Shown here piece by piece: positions 9,004 to 17,787 of a DNA stretch of 64,000 bases (within the stretch, counting starts at the first letter, position 1; each line of letters starts with the position of its first letter). The notes beneath the pieces are model-generated. The model saw only the letters and a list, made by a program, of their open reading frames with translations, was not told the origin of the DNA and ran no database searches. Source of the DNA: Lithacetigena sp037446255 [NCBI: Coprothermobacterota bacterium] (GTDB lineage Bacteria > Coprothermobacterota > HKB111); NCBI GenBank assembly GCA_037446255.1, contig JBBIIY010000002.1, forward strand, positions 80,882 through 144,881. The letters are read 5' to 3'. The position numbers and the translations under genes were made by a program.

Positions 9004-10587
9004 TCAGGAAAATAACTCCTGACGGGCCATCGCAGGAGCGATTGTTCCCAAAGAAAGTAGTTTATTATGAAAATCTTTCAAATTAAATTTTTCACCTTTT
9101 TTAATTTTATAGTCATTTACTAAACTGATAATCTCCCGCTTTCCGGTAAGATAAGAAAGAGGCTGTGCGGGATTATAAGTATATCTTTTAACTTCGGCTT
9201 CAGCCTCACTCCTTTCCAGATAAGCTTGTTCTATAAGAAAATTAATACCTTCTTCAACTGTCATGCTCTGAGTGTGTAATTTAATATCAATAATTACCCG
9301 GGCGGCTCTCCAGAGTTGGTCTTTAAAGCGAATTAAACGAAAAACCGGGTCTGAAAGGTAACCCATATTGTCCATCAACTCCTCGCAGTAAAAAGCCCAA
9401 CCTTCACTAAAAAGAGGTGAGTAAGATACTTTTCTAATCAAAGACTCATTTGCACCGGAGGAAGATATCTGTAAATGATGTCCTGGGTAAGCTTCGTGCA
9501 CTGCAGTAATAGGTATACTTTTTCGATAGTGGGTTTTCAATCTTTTATCATCAGTGGGAGTTACCCAAAATCTTCCAGTTTGATTTTTCTGCAATAGAGG
9601 AGGTGAAACATAACCTACATAGGGAAAAATTGTTCGTGCAAACAGAGGGGTTTCTTCAATAATTAAACTCTCACTAAAAGGAAAGTCAACCAGATCTTTG
9701 TCCAGAACAAACTTCCTCACCCTGGAGGTCTCTTCTCTATACTCATTTAATAGGCTATCGGTTGAGGGGAAGTCATCTCTTAATTTCTCAAATATTTCCT
9801 GTGGAGAAAGTCCCGGCTCAAAAGAGTTACATAATCGCTCTAACTGAACCTTGGTTTCTTTAAGCACCATTTCCCCCCAGGATAAAAGTTCTTCAGGGGT
9901 ATAATAGATAAAATGGTCCTCTAACAATATCTTTCTAAACATCTCCTTTCCTACTGCGAAATCATCTTTAGTGGTTGGCAGTGTCTCCAAATAAGATAAA
10001 AAATTCCGTAGGGATTCACTTGCTTTTTCTATTAATCTATCTACCTCTAACCTCTGGTCATATTTTTCAAAGAGAGGAGGGATAACGAATTTTAAAAACA
10101 CTAATCCACTTTGACCAATCTCCTGAGCAATTTTTATGAATGTTGCCGGTGGATCTACAAGGTTCATTTTTCCCTCACTTAAAACCCTGTTAATCTCTAC
10201 CAGTCGATTCTTTATGTTTTTCAATCTTTCTTCTTTTGGCAAATAATCCCTGGCAATCAACAAATATAAACCATATAAAAAAGAATATATGTAAATTACT
10301 GGCAGTTTATTGGGTAATTTAAAATCTACAAGATTTCTTAATTTGGTGTTTAAGAAAGAATTAAATATTTTATAATCTACTCTTTCACTGATAGATAATT
10401 CTTCTATTTTAATTTCCTTAAGTTTATCCTGATAATCTTCAAGAAATGAGATTTGAGAAGCGATACTAACTTTATCATACCGAGCTAAAAGATGGTCATA
10501 ATGATGATTACCTTGCTGAGTTGATAAAACAGGGTTATAGTAAAAATAATTTTCTAATCCCTCTTCAATTATTTTTTCCAGTTTCAT
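9004..10587 (-). CDS. DUF885 family putative metallopeptidase
   Basis: 527 residues of the DUF885 family. The hallmark HEAYPGHH motif (around residue 362) is a variant zinc-binding HExxxH-like site, and a downstream SEGWAFYCEELM supplies the expected Glu. The family is thought to be peptidases of cytoplasmic or exported type; substrates are mostly unknown. No signal peptide or membrane segment is visible, so it is probably cytoplasmic. It sits in a group with cofE, a GNAT-like gene and an M20 peptidase. The start ATG has no clear ribosome binding site and lies 9 bases after cofE. Confidence 0.85.
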   Translation of the reverse strand: MKLEKIIEEGLENYFYYNPVLSTQQGNHHYDHLLARYDKVSIASQISFLEDYQDKLKEIKIEELSISERVDYKIFNSFLNTKLRNLVDFKLPNKLPVIYIYSFLYGLYLLIARDYLPKEERLKNIKNRLVEINRVLSEGKMNLVDPPATFIKIAQEIGQSGLVFLKFVIPPLFEKYDQRLEVDRLIEKASESLRNFLSYLETLPTTKDDFAVGKEMFRKILLEDHFIYYTPEELLSWGEMVLKETKVQLERLCNSFEPGLSPQEIFEKLRDDFPSTDSLLNEYREETSRVRKFVLDKDLVDFPFSESLIIEETPLFARTIFPYVGYVSPPLLQKNQTGRFWVTPTDDKRLKTHYRKSIPITAVHEAYPGHHLQISSSGANESLIRKVSYSPLFSEGWAFYCEELMDNMGYLSDPVFRLIRFKDQLWRAARVIIDIKLHTQSMTVEEGINFLIEQAYLERSEAEAEVKRYTYNPAQPLSYLTGKREIISLVNDYKIKKGEKFNLKDFHNKLLSLGTIAPAMARQELFS

Positions 10588-10596
10588 ATCATGTAT

Positions 10597-11364
10597 TTAT
10601 AATGCTCCATTAAATAAATCTTCCTCCGGGGTAAGTGATATTTCACTCATTCCAACTTCGCTATCTTCCCAGGTTAGATTTTTGACTATAGAAACGGGAA
10701 TTGCTTCTGTGGATTGACCGATTACTAATTCTGTGGCGGAAGCAATTTCATCAATAATAGCGGTGTTTTTGACTCTTAATTCTTTTCCATAAAGATCCCC
10801 TGTATGCCGATAATCTCTAAAAGGAAAAATACCCGAAAAGCCGATTGCTAAATCCACCTGACCTCTTCTGAAGGGTCGACTATAAGTATCGGTAATAATT
10901 ACCGCTATTCTTTTATTAATTAATTTTTGTAAGCCTATTTTAATTAGTTTAGAAGATTCATCAGGATTTACCGGCAATAAAGAGTAAAGAGTATCGCCAG
11001 GTACATTAGATCTGTCTGCGCCTGCATTTAAACATACATTACCTTGAATATTTCTAACAATCAGCCCTTCCGGTGTTGCTTTAACCACTTCAACAGTATC
11101 TGATAAAACCAACTCAATCAGTCTTGGATCACGTAAAGTTGCCTCACCTAATTCCAGAGCTTTTTTAGAAGGAATAATATTTTCCAGGTCATATACCCTT
11201 CCTTCAGCTTTAGACACTATCTTTTGGGTTACCACTATAATGTCGCCATCTTCAATATTTACACTTTCTCTTTTACATGCCTCAACTATTATAGCTGGTA
11301 TATCATCTCCTTCTTTAATTATAGGTATAGTTTGTAACCCGGTGATTGTTAATGTTTTTGCCAT
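10597..11364 (-). CDS. cofE: Coenzyme F420-0:L-glutamate ligase-like protein
   Basis: 255 residues with the CofE fold signature: GDIIVVTQKIVSKAEGR near the N-terminus, LRDPRLIELVL, and the ITDTYSRPFRRGQVDLAIG segment, followed by AIIDEIASATELVIGQ. CofE joins glutamate to F420-0 with GTP. No other F420 gene (cofC, cofD, cofGH) is in the window, and CofE-like proteins occur in bacteria without known F420, so the true substrate is uncertain. A GGAGG site precedes the ATG. Likely in an operon with the GNAT-like gene upstream and DUF885 downstream. Confidence 0.85.
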   Translation of the reverse strand: MAKTLTITGLQTIPIIKEGDDIPAIIVEACKRESVNIEDGDIIVVTQKIVSKAEGRVYDLENIIPSKKALELGEATLRDPRLIELVLSDTVEVVKATPEGLIVRNIQGNVCLNAGADRSNVPGDTLYSLLPVNPDESSKLIKIGLQKLINKRIAVIITDTYSRPFRRGQVDLAIGFSGIFPFRDYRHTGDLYGKELRVKNTAIIDEIASATELVIGQSTEAIPVSIVKNLTWEDSEVGMSEISLTPEEDLFNGAL

Positions 11365-11391
11365 TCTCGCCTCCGTTTTATTTCCTGATTA

Positions 11392-12531
11392 TTATAACTT
11401 CTTACCAAAAATAAAGAACTTCTTATAAGGTACTCCCCCAGCATTTTTAATTACATTATTTATTCCCCAGTTATCTTCAAGAGTCATTGAGGCTTCTCCC
11501 CAAGTATAACCTTTTTTACTAACTTCTAAAGCAGTTTTGGTATATAATAGCGCACTTAAACCCCGGTTTCTATATTCTTCCAATACACCAAGAATAAATA
11601 CTCTCATTGATTTCATTTTTCTAAACTTTAATCTATAAAGCAATTTGGCCAGGTTCCAGGGAGAAATATTACCATTAAAATCGCTTATAAATTCATTTAT
11701 ATTGGGTAAAGTTACTGATACTCCCACTGGCTGTCCATCAATATAAGCGAATAAGATTAAGTTCGGGTCAATAATACTCTTAAGTTTTGAGCCTACATAT
11801 TTTACATCATCGTCAGTAATTGGAGTAAAGCCCCAGTTATTTTTCCAGCATTCATTATAAAGATATTTGATTATTTGCAATTCCTCGTCAAATTTCTTCA
11901 TATTCACATTTCTAATTTCTACCTGAAATCTCTTTTCCAGGTTATTAGTTACACTCTTTAACCAGCCTTCTTTTTCAGTAAAAGCTTTTATTTCTACTTG
12001 CCAGGCATACCAGGTTTTAACTATTTCAAATTCGCAGTTAACTAATAAATCTGGATAATATGGAGGATTATATCCCGTTAGTATAACCGGCGCTGAAAAA
12101 CCTTCTGCTAAAACTCCTATTTCATCGCTCATGGTTGGACTTATTGGCCCTATTACATCGGTCATTCCTTTTTCTTTTATCCAGTTACAAGAATTCTCTA
12201 AAAGAAGTTTACTCGCATCTAAATCATTAACGCATTCAAAAAAACCAAAATATCCAGTTTTAGACTGATGATAATCCACATATTGAAAATCTATATGAGC
12301 AGAGACCCTACCAATTATTTTACCTTTAAACTCAACCATGAATAAATGCATTTGACCATGCTTAAAAAAGGGATTTAAAGAAGGAGAAAAACTTTGTGAT
12401 AATTCTACCCTAAGAGGGTGTATATAATTCCTGTCACCTTTATATATTTCATTTTTGTAAGTGAAATCAATAAATTTATTTAAATTATTTTTATCATTTA
12501 CTGGAAAGTCAATAATTCTATAATTATTCAT
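11392..12531 (-). CDS. GNAT-superfamily-like N-acetyltransferase
   Basis: 379 residues. It matches the large conserved bacterial family usually annotated as GNAT or hypothetical acetyltransferase: an N-terminal FxxFPxxLY-type segment (IDFTYKNEIYKGDRNYIHPL), a conserved middle GPISPTMSDEIGVLAEGF, and a C-terminal GNAT-like acetyl-CoA site (ILGVLEEYRNRGLSALLY). Substrate unknown. I place the start at ATG 12531 with AAGG 8 bases upstream; the GTG three codons earlier would sit inside that ribosome binding site. No membrane segments. Confidence 0.8.
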   Translation of the reverse strand: MNNYRIIDFPVNDKNNLNKFIDFTYKNEIYKGDRNYIHPLRVELSQSFSPSLNPFFKHGQMHLFMVEFKGKIIGRVSAHIDFQYVDYHQSKTGYFGFFECVNDLDASKLLLENSCNWIKEKGMTDVIGPISPTMSDEIGVLAEGFSAPVILTGYNPPYYPDLLVNCEFEIVKTWYAWQVEIKAFTEKEGWLKSVTNNLEKRFQVEIRNVNMKKFDEELQIIKYLYNECWKNNWGFTPITDDDVKYVGSKLKSIIDPNLILFAYIDGQPVGVSVTLPNINEFISDFNGNISPWNLAKLLYRLKFRKMKSMRVFILGVLEEYRNRGLSALLYTKTALEVSKKGYTWGEASMTLEDNWGINNVIKNAGGVPYKKFFIFGKKL

Positions 12532-12571
12532 ATATTTCACCTTATAGTACTTAGGATATAATCAATCAAAA

Positions 12572-14032
12572 TCACTTTATTCTATTTATATTTCTAATAA
12601 ACAAAACATAGAATTGTACCATCTTAACCAGATCTACAATCGGTATCCTTTCATTAATGCCATGAACACGCTTCATATCCTCCAAAGAAATAATAAGCGG
12701 GCGAAACCGATAAATATTATCACTAACAGATAAAAAATGTCTTGAGTCTGTAGCTCCAAGCACTAAATTGGGAATGACGGGTACTCCAGGAAATAATTGA
12801 TTTATCGTTTTAGATAAAATTGCATATCCTTCATTATCTATACCTGATATTTTTGAAGGATCCCAGCTTTGACCATATTTTTCAACTTTAATGCCTGTAT
12901 TCTTAACAATTTTTCTTGAATGATTTAACACTCCTTCAACAGTATTTCCAGGGATAATGCGAAAGTTTACTATTGCTTTAGCAGTGGTTGGTAAAATATT
13001 ATCTTTAACTCCTGCTTCCGCCATAGTAACCGCAGTTGTGGTTCTAATCATTGCTTTAATAAGAGGCGTAGAAACATAAGAACTCAAAAGTGGCCAAAAC
13101 AGCCATAGGTTAGACATAACAATCTTATACGAGTAGGAAATATAAGGTATTAAACTTTCCAGAAATAATTTAGTCACCCTACTAAGTGTCGGTGAGCATT
13201 GCTTATTTTCTAAATTGACAATTGCCTGGCTTAACATTCCGATACTGGAATTTTTGGTAGGCATTGATGAATGACCTCCACTACTTTCTGAAGTTAATTC
13301 AATACTAATATAACCTTTTTCTGCAATACCTACTGTGGCTAATGGTTTCTTAATAAATTTGTTAAAACCACTAACAATTGCTCCACCCTCATCAAGAACA
13401 TAATCAATTTTAATATTCTTTTCTTTGAGCATTTGAGATATCTGGTAAGCTCCCTCCCTTCCACCTATTTCCTCATCATGACCAAACGCCAGATATATAG
13501 TATCATCAGGTTCAAACCCCTTTTTTAACAGGCACTCTACAGCATATAAAGTAGAGATAACACCAGCTTTATCGTCTATTGCTCCTCTACCCCAGATGAA
13601 TCCATCCGCAACTGTTCCCTCAAAAGGGTTGTAAATCCACTCTCCTTCGGTGATACCCTCAACCGGAACTACATCATAATGCCCCATCAGTAATATAGTC
13701 TTATTTTTTACTTTACCTTCCCAGGTATAAAATAGGCTATAGTTGTTTATTATTTCTTTTTTCAACTTGCTATGCACCAGGGGGAAAGTTAATTCAAGGT
13801 AATTAAGAAAGTTATGAAAGTGTGTTTTATTAACTTCAAAGTAATCTTTTTGAGATATAGTAGTGTATTGAAGAGATTGGCTAAATATCAAAGTAATATC
13901 GTCAACATCAAGGTTTTCTATCTCACAATCATATTTAACATCCTTTTTGAAATTGAGCTTGTTAGTGCGAAACATAAGGATAGCAACTAAAATAAAAATT
14001 ATTGTTAATATAAAATACAAACCTATAATCAT
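12572..14032 (-). CDS. M20 family metallopeptidase, membrane-anchored
   Basis: 486 residues. A single N-terminal hydrophobic segment (about 2-22) suggests membrane anchoring or a signal anchor. The di-zinc M20 ligands are visible: H118-x-D120 in GHYDVVPV, D153 in GRGAIDDKAG, E187/E188 in HDEEIGGREG. The layout resembles PM20D1/carboxypeptidase S, which cut acylated amino acids or dipeptides. AGGAG precedes the ATG. Divergent from the Lon-like gene; the shared intergenic region carries a perfect palindrome. Confidence 0.9.
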   Translation of the reverse strand: MIIGLYFILTIIFILVAILMFRTNKLNFKKDVKYDCEIENLDVDDITLIFSQSLQYTTISQKDYFEVNKTHFHNFLNYLELTFPLVHSKLKKEIINNYSLFYTWEGKVKNKTILLMGHYDVVPVEGITEGEWIYNPFEGTVADGFIWGRGAIDDKAGVISTLYAVECLLKKGFEPDDTIYLAFGHDEEIGGREGAYQISQMLKEKNIKIDYVLDEGGAIVSGFNKFIKKPLATVGIAEKGYISIELTSESSGGHSSMPTKNSSIGMLSQAIVNLENKQCSPTLSRVTKLFLESLIPYISYSYKIVMSNLWLFWPLLSSYVSTPLIKAMIRTTTAVTMAEAGVKDNILPTTAKAIVNFRIIPGNTVEGVLNHSRKIVKNTGIKVEKYGQSWDPSKISGIDNEGYAILSKTINQLFPGVPVIPNLVLGATDSRHFLSVSDNIYRFRPLIISLEDMKRVHGINERIPIVDLVKMVQFYVLFIRNINRIK

Positions 14033-14077
14033 AATTTATCTCCTTAAGCTATAAATAAGATTAACATTCTATATTAT

Positions 14078-14097
14078 AAAATGTATTTATACATTTT
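14078..14097. promoter_or_regulatory. Perfect 9-2-9 palindrome between M20 peptidase and Lon-like protease
   Basis: AAAATGTAT-TT-ATACATTTT is a perfect inverted repeat between the divergent genes. It abuts the -35 box of the plus-strand promoter, the place where a repressor would act. The regulator is unknown. The AT-rich context makes chance palindromes more likely, so this is only a candidate operator. Confidence 0.45.
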
Positions 14098-14123
14098 GTT
14101 CTTATAAAGAATAGTGTTAAAAT
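14096..14123 (+). promoter_or_regulatory. Promoter of the Lon-like protease gene
   Basis: TTGTTC (14096-14101), 16-base spacer, TAAAAT (14118-14123). The coding start is 28 bases further, behind a good AGGGAGG ribosome binding site. Confidence 0.6.
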
Positions 14124-14151
14124 TTAAATAATAATTGGATAGGGAGGAATT

Positions 14152-16590
14152 ATGGTTAAGTTAGTTTCTACACAAGTAACCTGTAAATGCTTATCTGAAG
14201 AATTTACTTTTACTACCACCAATGATGTTTCACCCCTGGAAGTAACTATAGGACAGGACAGGGCTATAAAAGCTATTGAGGTGGCTTTGAATATGAAAAC
14301 CAAGGGATTCAACCTGTATATTGCTGGTCCTCGCGGAGTAGGTAAAACTTCAGCTATTAAATCTCTCTTAACTAAAAGGGCACCCAAAGAACCGGTTCCT
14401 CCTGATATTGTTTATGTTTTCAACTTTAAATTCCCCGAATCTCCCAAGCCCTTAATATTGAAAGCGGGTTTAGGGAAAATTCTTTCTCAAGAAATGGTCA
14501 ATTTTACTAATGAACTTAAAAACGATATTTCCCAGATTTTTGAAAGTGATGATTACGAAAAAAGAAAATCAAAAATTATTAATAAAACCCAATCTGAAAA
14601 AGAAAAATTTATTAACCATGTCCAAAATCTGGCTAAAGATGAAGGTTTCACTCTCCAAATAACACCTCAGGGTATTTTTACCATGCCTATGAAAAATGGC
14701 ACTCCACTCTCCCCCGAAGAATATCAATCACTATCCGAGGAAGATAAAAAAGCCCTGGAAACAAAAAACAAAAAAGTCATAGAAGAAATAAACCGTACTC
14801 TGCGTAATATAAAAAAAATTGAAAGAGATGCTCTGATTGAGTTGAACAAACTGGATATTGAATTAGTAAAGTTTCTCTTAACCAATTTGAGTGCAGAAAT
14901 TAAATCGTTATTCAATAATGAACCAAATATTCTAAGTTATATAAATGAGGTAGAAGAAGAAATTTTGTCTAAAATCAACGAATTAAAAACTCCCAAAGAA
15001 ACTTCATCTCTAACTCCTTCACCCTTTCCCCTTATAGTAACTGACCCCTTTGCAAAATACCAGATTAATGTAATTGTTGACAATTCAAACACTGAAGGAG
15101 CACCAATTGTTTTTGAAAATAATCCTACTTATTCCAACCTGATTGGTAGAATCGAGTTTAAATCACAGTATGGTGTCACAACTACCAGTTTTGACCTTAT
15201 AAAATCGGGATCATTATTAAAAGCTAATGGTGGTTACCTCGTTATTCAAATATTGGATATATTAAAAAATCCTTATGCCTGGGAAGCCTTAAAAAAATCT
15301 TTACAGAATAATGAGGTCAAAATTGAAAATATCGGTGATCAGTTGAGAATGGATCCGGTAGTAACACTTAAGCCAGAATCCATCCCGTTGATTAACTGTG
15401 AGGTTATTCTCATAGGAAGCTTGCAACACTATTATCTTCTTTATAATTACGACGAGGATTTCAGAAAACTTTTCAAAATAAGGGCAGATTTTGATACAGA
15501 AATGGATAGAAACTATAACTCAATTTCTAAGTATGCGTCATTTATCAGTTCCAGGGTTAAAGAAGAAGGTTTAAATCCTTTTAACAGAGAAGCTGTAGGA
15601 ACGGTTATTGACTATGGTACAAGATTAGCTGGCAACCAGAAGAAACTTTCTACCAGGTTTAGCGATATATCGGACCTGATCTCTGAAGCTAATTACTGGT
15701 CAATGCAGGAGAACAAACAGATAGTTGAACAAGCACATGTCTTTAAAGCTCTCCAGGAAAAAATATATCGTTCTAATTTAATTGAAGAAAAAATTATGGA
15801 ACTAATCAAAGAAGGTACAATACTACTTGACATTTCAGGAAGTAAAATTGGCCAAGTTAATGGCCTTTCCATTTTAGGCCTGTCAGACTATTCTTTTGGA
15901 AAACCTTCCAGAATTACCGCCTCGGTATCTTTAGGAAACCAGGGAATTATAAACTTAGAGAGAGAAGTTGCGATGAGTGGTCCTATCCATAGCAAAGGAG
16001 TTCTAATTCTTACGGGCTTTCTCAGGGATAAATTTGCCCGCACCCACCCCTTATCTCTTAATGCCAGTTTGGTATTTGAGCAACTTTATGAGGAAATAGA
16101 GGGGGATAGCGCTTCCAGTGCTGAACTATATGCTTTATTATCTGCCATTGCATCTGTTCCCTTAAAGCAAAACCTGGCTGTTACCGGTTCAGTAAATCAA
16201 AAAGGTGAGGTCCAACCTGTAGGGGGTGTAACCAGAAAAATAGAGGGCTTTTACGATATATGTAAAGTAAAAGGATTAACCGGTGATCAGGGAGTTATTA
16301 TCCCTATTCAGAACATAAACAACCTGATACTTAGAGAAGATGTGGTTAAAGCTATTGAAGAAAACAGATTCCATCTTTATGCTATTGAGAGCATAGATGA
16401 AGGAATAGAACTCCTTACTTCAATGAAAGCAGGTGTGAAAGACGATAAGGGAAATTATGAAGAATGTTCTTTTTATCACATACTTGAAAAACAATTATAT
16501 CAAATGGCATTAAGCCTGAAAGAGTATGATAAAGAAAAGAAAAGCCGGGTTAATACCTCCAGAAAGCTCCAACGCCCCCATAAGCCATAA
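14152..16590 (+). CDS. Lon-related ATP-dependent protease (AAA_32 / LonC type)
   Basis: 812 residues. An N-terminal split AAA+ domain has Walker A GPRGVGKT at 59-66, interrupted by a long coiled, charged insertion (about 115-300), then the rest of the AAA module with QILDILKNPYAWEAL. The C-terminal Lon protease domain (S16) carries the Ser-Lys dyad: Ser653 in GDSASSAE and Lys696 in VTRKIEG, 43 residues apart as in classical Lon. The classical Lon N-domain is absent. Such proteins are probably ATP-dependent proteases; substrates are not known. Single-gene transcript, convergent with the eRF1-like gene, whose 3' end overlaps it by 41 bases. Confidence 0.9.
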   Translation: MVKLVSTQVTCKCLSEEFTFTTTNDVSPLEVTIGQDRAIKAIEVALNMKTKGFNLYIAGPRGVGKTSAIKSLLTKRAPKEPVPPDIVYVFNFKFPESPKPLILKAGLGKILSQEMVNFTNELKNDISQIFESDDYEKRKSKIINKTQSEKEKFINHVQNLAKDEGFTLQITPQGIFTMPMKNGTPLSPEEYQSLSEEDKKALETKNKKVIEEINRTLRNIKKIERDALIELNKLDIELVKFLLTNLSAEIKSLFNNEPNILSYINEVEEEILSKINELKTPKETSSLTPSPFPLIVTDPFAKYQINVIVDNSNTEGAPIVFENNPTYSNLIGRIEFKSQYGVTTTSFDLIKSGSLLKANGGYLVIQILDILKNPYAWEALKKSLQNNEVKIENIGDQLRMDPVVTLKPESIPLINCEVILIGSLQHYYLLYNYDEDFRKLFKIRADFDTEMDRNYNSISKYASFISSRVKEEGLNPFNREAVGTVIDYGTRLAGNQKKLSTRFSDISDLISEANYWSMQENKQIVEQAHVFKALQEKIYRSNLIEEKIMELIKEGTILLDISGSKIGQVNGLSILGLSDYSFGKPSRITASVSLGNQGIINLEREVAMSGPIHSKGVLILTGFLRDKFARTHPLSLNASLVFEQLYEEIEGDSASSAELYALLSAIASVPLKQNLAVTGSVNQKGEVQPVGGVTRKIEGFYDICKVKGLTGDQGVIIPIQNINNLILREDVVKAIEENRFHLYAIESIDEGIELLTSMKAGVKDDKGNYEECSFYHILEKQLYQMALSLKEYDKEKKSRVNTSRKLQRPHKP

Positions 16591-17713
16591 GTTTTTTACC
16601 TGCATCACTTCCTACAACTTCCAATTTTGCTCCAAAACTGAGTACTAAGGGTGGTAGAAAGCTCTTAGATGAGCCTTCAGTAAAATCAGTTGAATTGCAA
16701 TTAGAACAGGGTTTCTCACCTGCAATTTCATGGTAATTACATTTATGGCATTTCTTTAGGTTTTGATTGAAAACTCTGGAAATTATTACCTTATCAACCC
16801 TGCCAGTCTGTATTGATTTTAAAGTGGAATCAAATCCAACACAGGCAAGAATTCCCGAAGATGACCGTTCTAAAAGATTTTCCACCAAAGTTTTTTCTCT
16901 AGCTCTTTCATAGCTCCAAAATACCGAAAGTGCTTGAACCATTATATCCTTAGGATTGGTATCTACAGGAATGGGTATGTTTCCTACAAACATACCCATC
17001 TGTTCTTTACTGAAAAGTTTAAAGTATTTCTCATAAATAACTTCTGACCCGCTTAAAACAAATTCTCTGATAGAATGTTCTTTGGCTATAGAATTGAAAT
17101 GGCTGATAGTATTTTTAAAAAATCGTAATTGATTGGCTTCAATCCTATCTTCATAAGCCTCTACCCTATCACCTCCACCTATACTTCCCCGGATAGATCC
17201 CTCTCTTGGAGAGGAAGGGGGCATAATTGTTTGTTTCCTCCAATCAGAAGTATCCAGATCCAGGTTAAAAGATTTAATCTTTTCTATTTTGTTGAGATAT
17301 ACTTTGTATATTTCTACCATATTAGAATCAACCATAAATACACCAAAAGGTCTATATTCCTCAATTATCCAGATAAGCTGGCCTAAATTTGGTTTACCAA
17401 AATATATTTCATTCTCCACATTAACTTGAGATGGCAATAATTCTGTAATTTCCTTACTTAAAAATAGAATTATAGATTTATGTTTAAACAAAGTGCCTTC
17501 AATCAAAGATTTTGCTTCATCTTCAATAGTTTCCAGATAATCTTTTTTAAAAGGCTCTATTTTCTCTTTCAGGTCTTTAAAAGCAGTTTTTAACCAGATT
17601 AAAGAAGGAGCTCTACCGCCATCGCTGGAAGATGGGTCAATATTTAAATAAATGCTTAGAACATCGTTATATTCAGATTTTAAGAGTTCTTCAATCTTTA
17701 TTGCATCAATCAT
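16550..17713 (-). CDS. Bacterial eRF1/Vms1-like (baeRF/VLRF1-type) protein
   Basis: 387 residues. The overall plan resembles bacterial archaeo-eukaryotic release-factor homologues: an alpha/beta N-domain, a middle domain with a Gly-rich loop (SIRGSIGGGDRVEAYEDR, about 170-190) in the place where eRF1 has GGQ, followed by an RFF helix, and a C-terminal L7Ae-like domain with a zinc ribbon (CHKC...CSNC, about 320-345). True GGQ is missing. Relatives are proposed peptidyl-tRNA hydrolases of ribosome rescue, by analogy with Vms1. GGAGG precedes the ATG. Its 3' end overlaps the Lon-like gene tail to tail. Family placement is by pattern, not by search. Confidence 0.6.
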   Translation of the reverse strand: MIDAIKIEELLKSEYNDVLSIYLNIDPSSSDGGRAPSLIWLKTAFKDLKEKIEPFKKDYLETIEDEAKSLIEGTLFKHKSIILFLSKEITELLPSQVNVENEIYFGKPNLGQLIWIIEEYRPFGVFMVDSNMVEIYKVYLNKIEKIKSFNLDLDTSDWRKQTIMPPSSPREGSIRGSIGGGDRVEAYEDRIEANQLRFFKNTISHFNSIAKEHSIREFVLSGSEVIYEKYFKLFSKEQMGMFVGNIPIPVDTNPKDIMVQALSVFWSYERAREKTLVENLLERSSSGILACVGFDSTLKSIQTGRVDKVIISRVFNQNLKKCHKCNYHEIAGEKPCSNCNSTDFTEGSSKSFLPPLVLSFGAKLEVVGSDAGKKLMAYGGVGAFWRY

Positions 17714-17774
17714 TGGTTCACCTCCAGAAGTTCTTTTTATAAGATTACCACATTTTAGAGTATTTAAAAAAGAG

Positions 17775-17780
17775 TATAAT
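17775..17780 (+). promoter_or_regulatory. -10 element seven bases before the ABC exporter start (possible leaderless mRNA)
   Basis: A perfect TATAAT ends 7 bases before the ATG at 17788, and no Shine-Dalgarno sequence is present. If used, transcription would begin at or next to the A of the start codon. No convincing -35 box is seen. Confidence 0.45.
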
Positions 17781-17787
17781 TATTCTT

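Noticed and set aside
14124-14387. Minus-strand open frame opposite the Lon-like gene start
   Set aside because: No conserved sequence; it is a shadow of the protease coding frame.
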